Shown here: positions 15,200-36,348 of the stretch, piece after piece | How the letters are laid out: each line of letters starts with the position of its first letter | Numbering within the stretch: position 1 is the stretch's first letter | Origin: Hypomesus transpacificus | Taxonomy: Eukaryota > Chordata > Actinopteri > Osmeriformes > Osmeridae | Length of the DNA stretch: 64,000 bases | Assembly: GCF_021917145.1 (NCBI RefSeq) | Contig: NW_025813784.1 | Coordinates: forward strand, 1 to 64,000 | Reading direction: 5' to 3' | The notes under the pieces: model-generated | What the model was told of the DNA's origin: nothing | Database searches by the model: none | What the model saw: the letters and a program-made list of their open reading frames with translations, nothing else | Translations under genes and position numbers: made by a program

Positions 15200-15912
15200 A
15201 TAACTCGGTTATAAGCAACATTGATTAATGTGAGGGTTAGTTTTTAATAGGTCTGTTATCTATGGCTCTGCAGTAATAATCATATATTAGTAACCAAGCT
15301 GTTTGGAAATCTGCCATTTATTAAATTAGTATTTTCAATATGTATGTCAAGTATTATCATGTTTAACCAAGTATGTACCACTTATAAACCAAGTATTGCC
15401 AAAATAACGAAGTACTACCATGTAGTAGTAGCCAGGTACAGCCAGCCATGTGCTACAAAGTATAAACCAAGTATTACAAAGTATAACTATGTGTACAAAG
15501 TACACATAGTAAAACTATGTGCTACCATGCACAAACCAAGTATTTCCAGGTATTACCAGTTATTAGCAAGGTATTCCACCTATACTCTCTATAGAACAGA
15601 AATAAAATGAGAGGAATAAATACCAACAAAAAAAAATCACAATACCGATAAAAGCATGGACACACTGGGACAGCAGTGGAGAGAGGGCTGGAGAGACAGG
15701 GGTGGAGAGAGGGGTGGAGAGAGAAGGGTGGAGAGAGGGGTGGAGAGAGGGGTGGAGAGAGGGGTGGAGAGAGAAGGGTGGAGAGGGGTGGAGAGAGAGA
15801 GGTGGAGAGAGAGGGGTGGAGAGAGGGGTGGAGAGGGGGGTGGAGAGAGAGGGGTGGAGAGAGAGGTGGAGAGAGAGGGGTGGAGAGAGAGGGGTGGAGA
15901 GGGGGGGGTCTC
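15200..15912. repeat. degenerate and GGTGGAGAGA minisatellites, intergenic
   Basis: 15340-15580 is a diverged tandem of ACCAAGTATTACCA-like units. 15672-15912 is a GGGGTGGAGAGA minisatellite. Confidence 0.75.
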
Positions 15913-16158
15913 AGTGAGTGGCGCTTGTGGCACTAAAGCCGAAGGGCAGGGACCCGGGTTCTATTCCCGCCCCAGGCCATATCCTGAACATCTTCCACTT
16001 TCTCTGGCGCTGAAATATGAAATATAGCTGAAAGAGACACACACGAAAAATCAAATTACAATAAAACCTAAAAACACAACATAAATAAAGGAAGAGACCC
16101 TGGCCAGAACGACCACACAGACCTGTACATGACGATACATTTGCAATACGTTACAATA

Positions 16159-16164
16159 TTTATT
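16159..16164 (-). terminator. loxl4: candidate poly(A) signal of loxl4
   Basis: AATAAA on the minus strand about 720 bases after the loxl4 stop at 16886. Confidence 0.45.
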
Positions 16165-16626
16165 CAACAATCCAAGACACAGAACGACATGAGCACCATA
16201 GGCAAGGACTGGACGCACACAGAGAGAAGCCTGTTAACATTGTGATACCAGACATCTGAAGTACTTTTAAATCACATCACTGTGACGCTGTGACAGTTGG
16301 CGTGACGCGTGTCTGCGCTGGTGGATGATAGCCTGATTAGTTGGTAAACTACGTAGATTGCCATTCATCACACACCTGTGAGTGTGAGTTTGTGTGTGAG
16401 TGAATTTTAAGACGTTTTTTCAGTTTGACTGCTTTAAATTCTTGCTGCTGTGACACCTGCCACTTGTTCCTAGTTAGGAATGTTCATGAGGTCTGCTCAC
16501 TGTACAAGCGCCTCATACATCTCTGTCTCCTTCTGTCTCTGTCTCACTTTCCATCACTCCTCTCCCTCCTCCATCTCCCTCCTCTGTTCATCTTTCTCCT
16601 CTCTCTCCCCATCGCTCTCTGCCCCC

Positions 16627-16658
<32 letters not shown>

Positions 16659-16885
16659 GTCGCGGATAGTGGCATTATACTGCTTATTCAATCTTTTTCC
16701 CTTTTGACTAACACACCCCATCCCTCCCTGACTCCTTCTCTCCCTCCCCTCCCCTCCCTCCTTCCCTCCCTCCATCTGGACGTCGTCTTCTTCCTGTTCT
16801 TCAGGGTTCGTCTCTCACGATTGGCCGAGGCGGGGCAATGATGCGTGGTTTCTAAGCTCCGCCCTGAGCTCTGATTGTTGGGTGG

Positions 16886-28742
<11,857 letters not shown>

Positions 28743-28749
28743 CTTGGAC

Positions 28750-28990
28750 CTGGGGGAGGAGGGGGAGAAAGGGGAGGAGGGGGAGGAGGGGGAGGAAGGG
28801 GAGGAGGGGGAGGAAGGGATGGGGGAGGAGGGGGAGGAAGGGATGGGGGAGGAGGGGGAGGAGGGGGAGGAAGGGGAGGAGGGGGAGGAAGGGATGGGGG
28901 AGGAGGGGGAGGAAGGGATGGGGGAGGAGGGGGAGGAGGGGGAAGAAGGGATGGGGGAGGAGGGGGAGGAGGAGGAGGAGAGGGAGGAGA
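28750..28990. repeat. GGGGGAGGA array before loxl4 ATG exon
   Basis: GGGGAGGAGG(A/G)A GGGAT units just upstream of the acceptor (CAG at 28750-28752) of the exon that carries the loxl4 start codon. On the mRNA strand it is a long polypyrimidine tract. Confidence 0.9.
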
Positions 28991-29350
28991 GAGTGACAGT
29001 AAGAGTTTATTCTGTCATTATAAAAGATTTGAAGTACGTGAACGTCCGTGAGCTACTTAACAATGTATAAGATGATTTATAACACAATGCAAACGTGTTT
29101 CAGACTGACTACTGTGTTCTAATTCCACCACAATACACAAAGAAGCTCGAGTTCTTCATCTGAACACGTTCCAGCACCACTCAGCACAATGCTCAGAAAG
29201 GCGTTAAAACAAAAAAATACAAAAAAAAACATTGAATCACACAAATCTCACATTCCTCCTTCAGGACATGTAATTACACACTGCTGACAACATGGAGCGC
29301 TTCTCTCTCAATCTACAAAGAGATAAAACGCAGCACAATCCCAAACATAG
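28991..29350. other. loxl4 intron 1, no exon seen
   Basis: AT-richer DNA without a supported exon or repeat. Confidence 0.5.
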
Positions 29351-29359
29351 TCTTAAGAG

Positions 29360-30350
29360 TGAGAAGAAAAGAGAGAGAGAGACAGAGAGACAGACAGAGA
29401 CAGAGAGACAGAGAGACAGAGAGAGACAGAGACAGAGAGAGACAGAGAAAGAGAGTCACAGAGAGAGAGAAACATAAAGACAGAGAGAGAGAGGCAGAGA
29501 GAGAGGCAGAGAGAGAGGCAGAGAGAGAGAGAGAGAGAGAGGCAGAGAGAGAGGCAGAGAGAGAGGCAGAGGCATGGAGGCAGGGAGCATAAACAGACCG
29601 GCTCAGCCAAAGCCTCAGACACTGTGTCCACAAGCTCCCAGTATAGCGGAGCTACGTCTCGTTAGCGCGACGAGACACATGAGCAAATAAACACCACAGT
29701 TAAACATCCCATACACGCAAAACACAAACACACACACACACACACAGGCAAATATGCAGAAGAATCAGGACCACATGCAAGGGGGCACAGGGCTGCTGTT
29801 GTGAGATGGGGTGTGTTTTTATGCTCTAAAGCGGTGTCCTTCACCTGAGGTTTGTATATGTGAAGTTAATAAAGTTAGTTCAGTTGAAGCTGTTTTTGAC
29901 ACTAAGAAATGAGTGAACAGGAGAGGGCTGAGAGGAGGAGAGGAGTTGGAGGAGGAGAAGAGGTGGTGGAGGAGCAGAGGAGAGGAGGTGGAGGAGGAGA
30001 GGAGATAGAGGAGGAGAGGAGGTGGAGGAGGAGAGGAGATAGAGGAGGAGAGGAGAGGAGGTGGAGGAGAAGAAGAGGTGGTGAAGGAGCAGAGCAGAGG
30101 AGGTGGAGGAGGAGAGAAGAGGTGGTGGAGGAGGAGAAGAGGTGGTGGAGGAGCAGAGGAGAGGAGGTGGAGGAGCAGAGGAGAGGAGGTGGAGGAGGAG
30201 AGAAGAGGTGGTGGAGGAGGAGAAGAGGTGGTGGAGGAGCAGAGGAGAGGTGGTGAAGGAGCAGAGCAGAGGAGGTGGAGGAGAAGAAGAGGTGGTGGAG
30301 GAGCAGAGCAGAGGAGGTGGAGGAGGAGAGGAGAGGTGGTGGAGGAGGAG
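29360..30350. repeat. purine-rich arrays in loxl4 intron 1
   Basis: GACAGAGA array 29360-29575 and GGAGGAGAGGAGGTGG array 29925-30350, separated by unremarkable sequence. Confidence 0.9.
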
Positions 30351-30509
30351 GGGAAGACAGCGCCCGACTGAAAGTCACAGGTTACAAGATATAAAAAACT
30401 GAAGGGTGGGGGGGAGATAAGGGTAGAAGAGCAGGGTTAGGGTGAGGGTTAGGGAAATGAGAACGAGAAGAAGTAATAGAATGATGAAAAGCAAAGCGTC
30501 GACACTCAC

Positions 30510-30560
30510 CTGTCAGCTGAAATCAGCTCCTCATCAGCACTGAGAGATGGAGAGAATGAA
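30510..30560 (-). other. loxl4: candidate loxl4 5'UTR exon
   Basis: The minus strand has GCTGACAG/GTGAGTGTC, a consensus donor at 30510/30509, upstream of the ATG exon, whose own acceptor CCCCCAG lies at 28750-28756. No ATG is used here. The 5' limit is not determined. Confidence 0.4.
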
Positions 30561-30750
30561 CCAGAAGGAAAGGAACTGGAGTGAGACTGAGTCTAATTCC
30601 CTCCCTCCCTTTTGTCACTTTCTCCATCCCTCCCACTTTCTCTTCTTTATGTAAAATGTTTTTTTTTTATTCCTTCGTTTAGTTCTTATGAGTTTGCCTT
30701 CAATTGCCCTTCCAAGCCCCCATTCAAACTGTCATCCATGCACTTACCTT

Positions 30751-30781
<31 letters not shown>

Positions 30782-30984
30782 TTGTAGGCTATGGGGATAG
30801 CTCTGATGCTAACCACACCCACAATTAGTGGTGTTGTGAAATAAATACGTGCTCTTCAGCAATAATGCTACTGCCTCTTTCAAACTCTCTTCTTCTCTCT
30901 CTGTCTCTCTCTCTTTATTTGACATAAAGGTTTCGTAACTTCATCTGCGTGGCATCCACTTACTGGGAGACATATGATGATAGA

Positions 30985-31185
30985 GTGAAAGAGACCGAGA
31001 GAGCAGAAAGAAAGAGATACAGAGATATGGAGTGAGAGAGAGTGAAAGAGATAGAGAGATATGGAGTGAGAGAGAGTGAAAGAGATAGAGAGATATGGAG
31101 TGAGAGAGAGTGAAAGAGATAGAGAGATATGGAGTGAGAGAGAGTGAAAGAGATAGAGAGATATGGAGTGAGAGAGAGTGAAAGA
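30985..31185. repeat. 34-base minisatellite
   Basis: About five copies of GAGAGAGTGAAAGAGATAG plus AGAGATATGGAGT, 34 bases per unit, spaced evenly. Confidence 0.92.
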
Positions 31186-31189
31186 GAAC

Positions 31190-32095
31190 ACATTTAAAAT
31201 CTCACCAGCCTTCATGTTTTCAATGTGACACTATAGGTCTATTTCGCTTGCAAAAACCCATGACATCACATGTAAAGGCCGATGTCATGACTTTTAAGGA
31301 CTGATGACATCACCTGTAAGGACCGATGACATCACTAGTAAAGGCTTTTAAAAGAACAGCTACAGTGAGAGTTGAAATCTCAACAGTTTTATCGTCAAGA
31401 TTATACTGATGTAAAACACGTTATAGCTTGCGCCCGCACACGTTCATGGGCTTTCATATAGATGATGTCAAGTCTTTAAATCAAGTTAAAACCAAATCAT
31501 TGCATGAGCCGGGAAAAGAACGTTATAAAAGGATCCAATATAAGCAACAGAGTATTAACCATCTGCTGTCCTGGATCGGCGTTACAGTTAGCGAGAGTGA
31601 TCTGGCACCATCAAGTGGAGATAATGATCAAACTATTAGATTTCAGAATTTTAAATGTGTGTTCTTAACTGTGCGTTAATCTGTCAATGATTAATAATAA
31701 TAAAAATATTGAACTTCATTATGATTGATTTACTTAATTACTGTTGTTGAAGCCTGTTGTTGAAGCCTGTTGTTGAGGCCATGCAGATTTGAGATGATGC
31801 TGGATGGATGACTCAGATCTGATTTTAATATTTCACAGATCCTTACATCTCAGATCTGCATCATCATGACATGATGGCTGTTAAAGATGAAAAGACATCG
31901 TGCCGCTAGATAAGCCATATGACTTGGCCATAGCTGGCACTGTTTGATACGGTGCATTGGTTAAAGACTGCCATCTAGTGGAAATATTGAGATCTACAGT
32001 TTTGAACTAGGAAGATAAACCTATTCTTGTTTGAACCGATCTTGAATGTTTATACTGGCATAACATAAAAACAGTATTAGTTGCTGTTTTATTTC
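31190..32095. other. intergenic, no gene seen
   Basis: Contains a short tandem of GATGACATCACCTGTAAGG variants at 31260-31345 and three copies of TGTTGTTGAAGCC at 31742-31782. Otherwise nothing recognised. Confidence 0.5.
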
Positions 32096-32099
32096 CATA

Positions 32100-32330
32100 T
32101 CTGACAGATATTATCTGTCGATTGTTAATAATAACCTTTACTAACAAACAGTGGTTGAGGACTGTGAGGAGGCTGGTTTGCAGCAAATACATCTGATGGT
32201 GGTGAGTCAATACAAATCTCATTATAATTTGTACTTCTTTATTAGAGTCAGATTTCATCAAGCCTTGATAATTACATAAACAATCCCTGCTTTGGTTCCA
32301 GATACATGATTAAGTTAAAGAAAAGTAGTC
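32100..32330 (-). pseudogene. orphan copy of the uromodulin-like 3' flank
   Basis: 32225-32325 matches the 3' flanks of the two ZP genes (44140-44240 and 36043-36115), including CAAGCCTTGAT, AATCCCTGCTTTGGTTCCAG and the AATAAAG signal (minus strand, 32238-32243). No ZP exon remains beside it. It marks a third, lost copy or a rearranged flank. Confidence 0.65.
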
Positions 32331-32814
32331 ATTGGGATGAGGGACGAGGCCCCCTCGACTCACTGTGGAAGAAAAGTAAATAACACAAAAAAAAATAAAA
32401 AGCTGAGTTTAGTGTAATTCTAAATTATTACTGAGAGAATGAGGACCGGTAGATACGAGGGGCTAGTCCCTAGCAACAGAATGTCATGTGTATATTGTAA
32501 GAAAGATTGAATCAATGAATGACAACTGTGAATAAAAACATCCCATTACTGGTAGTACAAAATGGTGACAAACCTGCACAATAAGTCCCAGAACAAAAGG
32601 TGGGGCTGAGGACACTATTAAAAAGGATATTTTTTTAAAATTCTTCTGGGGGAACATGCCCCCAGACTCCCCTAGCTTTGCTGGATTACAGGAAAAATAA
32701 TAGGTTTTATCTAGGGGCTTGGCCCCCCCAAAAGTGGGAACCTAGATTTGCCCCTGGTAAAGGCTAACAAACTGGCAATTACTTAAAGGCTATGTGAAAC
32801 GCCTGAAGCATACG

Positions 32815-33170
32815 CATTAGTGATGGGTCGTTCGCGAATGTTGTTGTATGTGTCACTTGTAGGTGAACGTCGGGAGCTGGCTCGCATATCTAAAGAGCCG
32901 ACTCAATTTTTAATAGATTAATATAGCCTATAAATTATGATTATGAAATAATGATTTGTAATTGTATTTAAATAATTGGATAATTCAAAGATTAACAACA
33001 AAAATACTTATAGGCTTAAAGGCGCACACGATCATCCTCACATTCTGTTCCTGTCAATCATACACGCGGTGTCAACCAATTATAGGCTACTGCATGAGGG
33101 AGGACCGAGCCAACTCGCCCACACTCAGTTAGACGAGTCGTCGAAACTCGACGGAGAGCCAGGGGCGGTC
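32815..33170. mobile_element. fragment of a teleost DNA transposon (GGGTCGTTCGCGAA type)
   Basis: TGATGGGTCGTTCGCGAA at 32821 and matching GAGCCGACTC/GAGTCG motifs resemble ends of dispersed fish hAT elements. Family assignment is from memory and ends are not clean. Confidence 0.35.
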
Positions 33171-33780
33171 TTTCCTACGGGCGGTATAGGCGGTCGCCTA
33201 GGGCGCCACTCAGAGGGGGGCGCCAAAAAATGCGCCTAGGAAAGAAAGAAAAAAAATTCTTTTTTTTTTTGCTGGGCAGTTTTTTTTTGCGCCCCTTTCT
33301 TTATCTTCAACCAGTATTTTGACATTCAAAAAATAAAACTAACATTAGCGTAAATCGAGCCGGGTATACTACCCCTTAAAAAAGGAAGGGGTACGTACCT
33401 CCTTGGTGTTATCAGAACTTAGCACAGTGAGGCGTTTGGTTAGAGTTTGTGTGTTCAAGAACTTTGAAGAACGAAATAATGAAGAGGCAAAAGCTATCCG
33501 GGGCGAAATTTAAGAAGAATAAGAGAAATGTGCAAAGGCGAAAGGTAGGCTAAATCCTTAAATTCTGGTCTTATCTTATGATGAATTCCAGATAAGAAAA
33601 CTTTCATTAATGCGTGAATTGCCCTGGGCACTTTAGTGGAGTTAAGAAGTAAAGATGTAGGGCCTACCTTGAACGTGTTCCTACTCCCTGTCAAATTACC
33701 TAGTTCTTTAAGGATTTTACAGTGGCGGGTATACCCGCTATAGCCTATATAAAAAATGATGTCCATTTATTCTACGTTAT
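33163..33780 (+). mobile_element. hAT-type element, 5' end with first transposase exon
   Basis: Begins CAGGGGCGGTC and contains GCCTAGGGCGCC, common at the ends of fish hAT elements. It is followed by a short first coding exon at 33479-33544. The 3' limit is not found. Confidence 0.4.
33479..33544 (+). pseudogene. putative first exon of a ZMYM/hAT-like transposase
   Basis: ATG at 33479 opens MKRQKLSGAKFKK... with donor AAG/GTAGGC at 33544. A short Lys/Arg-rich start with a SGA-x-[FY]-[RK]-K motif is typical of the hAT transposases related to ZMYM-like genes. No following exon was found, so it is presumed dead. Confidence 0.45.
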
Positions 33781-33826
33781 ACAAAAAAAACGCGATTAAA
33801 ATAGGGGCGCACATATATATAGCCAG

Positions 33827-33956
33827 TGCAACAACACTACAAATATCTTACTCGTTGCATAGCACACCCAATAATTGCCGTGTTTGTCTTCCTTAATGTC
33901 CTTAATGCCTAATGGGTGTGCTATGCAACGACTAAGATATTTGTAGTGTTGTTGCA
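33827..33956. repeat. near-perfect 44-base inverted repeat
   Basis: 33827-33870 and 33913-33956 are inverted copies with one mismatch, separated by 42 bases. A stable hairpin or cruciform, or a foldback MITE, is likely. Confidence 0.9.
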
Positions 33957-34135
33957 TTAGGTATTAGGATGTTGGGGTCCACCTGCTTTTCTTAGCTCAT
34001 TAACTAGCAACTGCTAGCAAAATTCCAAATGAATATGCCAGTTAGCATGTAGTCACTTACCCCTTAATGCAACAAAATGTTGGTTGCAATACACATTGAG
34101 AAAGTTTATGAAAATACTGTTTATCCTGTTCAGGG

Positions 34136-34318
34136 AGTCAGATGGCTGAGCGGTGAGGGAGACGGGCTAGTAATCGGAAGGTTGCCGTGCCCCGCCAAAT
34201 GACGTTGCGTCCTTGGGCAAGGCACTTCACCCTACTTGCCTTGGGGGGAATGTCCCTGTACTTACTGTAAGTCGCTCTGGATAAGAGCGTCTGCTAAATG
34301 ACTAAATGTAAATGTAAA
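34136..34318 (+). mobile_element. tRNA-derived SINE
   Basis: Head GTCAGATGGCTGAGCGGTGA with tRNA-like A box, then TTGGGCAAGGCACTTCACCC, and tail GATAAGAGCGTCTGCTAAATG with (AAATGT)n. Flanks TGTTCAGG/TGTTCTGG suggest an 8-base target duplication with one change. The B box region is degraded, so it is not a tRNA gene. Confidence 0.85.
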
Positions 34319-34329
34319 TGTTCTGGAGA

Positions 34330-35885
34330 CTGTTAAATGTGCCTAAAAACGCCTAAACAGCATGCCCAAAGTAAATTGAAAGCTGTTCTTGAACCATTTG
34401 GAGTACATGCATGTAAATGGACTCTTTTGAAAGATGACACTCTGAAGTTATGTTCCTTGTTGTCAGGACCCCTGTCAGTCCTTCTGGTGTTGAGTAATAG
34501 AAGCTTGAACACAAGGAAAGTGAAAGTTTTTATTTCCTCCTAGATTTTGTTTTGAAAACAGAGGCCTGAAGAGGCCTAGAGGTGGTAGGTATTAGCTGGA
34601 AGACAGAATTGGACCACAGGTTGAAGCCTTACCCAATTCAGATCAAAAGTCAAACATAATACCACAATATATTCATATTTGACACATGTTTTTATAAGAG
34701 TACTTCCAGGCGTTTTCTAAAAGGGCCTTTTGGAGACTCCAGAATGACCCTTCTAACCAAGGTCAAATTCTTAGGATAAAAAGGTATAATTGTTACCTCT
34801 AATGAAAGGTGGTCCTTAGAACTATCATATATAACAGCTAAATCCCTCATTAGTATTACTGAAACACAAAAACTGAAGCATGAACACAATGGAGTGATTT
34901 ATCTGATTCCCAGGATTAGCACACAAAGAACACTGACATATTGCGCAATCGACTTTTATTTTGAAGGCTCCACAAAACCTGGCATATGGGGTATCGCCAT
35001 TTACAGCTAGCGCTAAGCTACAAGGATAACTATCTCTTTTCAGAGTCATTCCAAGCCAGTTAGAAAAAATCGTGTACGGGGGTGGGCGGGGGGCGGGCTG
35101 GACGCACAGACCTAGTTGGCTTTAGAGGACTGTCACCGGGGCATGGAAGCTCCTATTGGCTAAACCAAGGTGTCTATCAACAGGTCAGAGTGTAGCGGCC
35201 ATTTTAAGACTATCCCCGTGTTTCTACTTGACCCAGATCTCATGCTATGAGCTAAAGTGCGTTGAGAGACAGAATTCTTTTTTTTTACGAAGTAACAATA
35301 AAGCAACAAGATTGTGGCTATGTGTGGATATAATTCTTTGTTTGGACAACTACTCGACATGGTTTGATACTTTGGACCCTTGGGAATGTAAGCAGATGAG
35401 GTTTTGATGAGTTGTGTGCATACCTGGACATTCCTAAGTAATCGAAGGTAAGTACAACTTTTTTCTCTGGCATTGTTGAAGGAACGGTCACCGGACAAAG
35501 ACGTTGACGCTACTTTCTGTTGCAAGTTGAGCTTGAATTGGTTTATTTCAATGGAAGCACAAGAATCGTAGCTTTCCAACGATGTATAACATGTGTACTA
35601 GTCGAAAAAAAATATTTATGATTTTTAATGCTTAATAACTGGGGGAGGAGGGGGCAGAGCTGTTGCATTGTTTGGTGGCATGACACTAAAGCATGACCTT
35701 TATCCCTTCGCCTACACACTGAGAAAAGCTGAATACTTTCACTTTAAAAATAAAAGTAATATAATTGTTTTACAGTTTTTCCTTTGAGTTGTCTATCTGG
35801 GTTTTATCTTTGAGTTGTTTAATATTTTGTCTCAATATATCATAAAATAGGAAATTATATAGCAGGGAAGTATAGAATGTTTATG
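34330..35885. other. intergenic, no gene seen
   Basis: A GC-box-like stretch (GGGGGCGGGCTGG, 35085-35100) is followed by a plus-strand donor-like GAAG/GTAAGTAC near 35450. That could be a promoter and first exon of an element or transcript, but no coding continuation is seen. Confidence 0.35.
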
Positions 35886-35888
35886 CAT

Positions 35889-36042
35889 TGACATTTGGCA
35901 GAAACTCTTATCCAGAACGACTTACAGTAAGTACAGGGACATTCCCCCGAAGCAAGTAGGGTGAAGTGCCTTGCCCAAGGACACAACCTCATTTGGCAAG
36001 TCTGGGAATCGAACCAGCGACCTTCTGATTACGTAATAGAGA
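35889..36042 (-). mobile_element. 5'-truncated SINE in the 3' flank of the mucin-ZP gene
   Basis: Minus-strand copy of the same SINE: tail ATTTGGCAGAAACTCTTATC at left, head truncated at GTAATCAGAAGG at right. It ends exactly where the paralogous 3' flanks have their AATAAAG signal, which is missing here. Confidence 0.8.
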
Positions 36043-36348
36043 CAGATTTCATCAAGCCTTGATTATTACACAAACAATCCCTGCTTTGGTTCCAGATACA
36101 TGATTAAGTTAAAGGAAAAGTAGTACGTTGATTTACTAGGCTATACTTCTTACCCAGTGTTCCCACTATTCCCGAGTATATAATGACTAATTATAGAATG
36201 CAAACCTTCATAAACCTTAACCCACAATTTAATGTTTATAGTTTATTATTTGCAGGGTGTACATTTTAAAAAGACAGAAGACAGGAGAGAGCTGGTTGCC
36301 ATAGGGATGGTCATGAAGCCGTTCTAAGGGAGGTGTGACTTCATCAGC

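Noticed and set aside
31428-31679. 83-codon plus-strand frame in intergenic DNA
   Set aside because: No recognisable domain, splice context or repeat protein; length is within chance.
34136-34318. tRNA gene
   Set aside because: The tRNA-like head has A- and B-box echoes but no cloverleaf, and it continues into a SINE body and tail that recur several times in the window.
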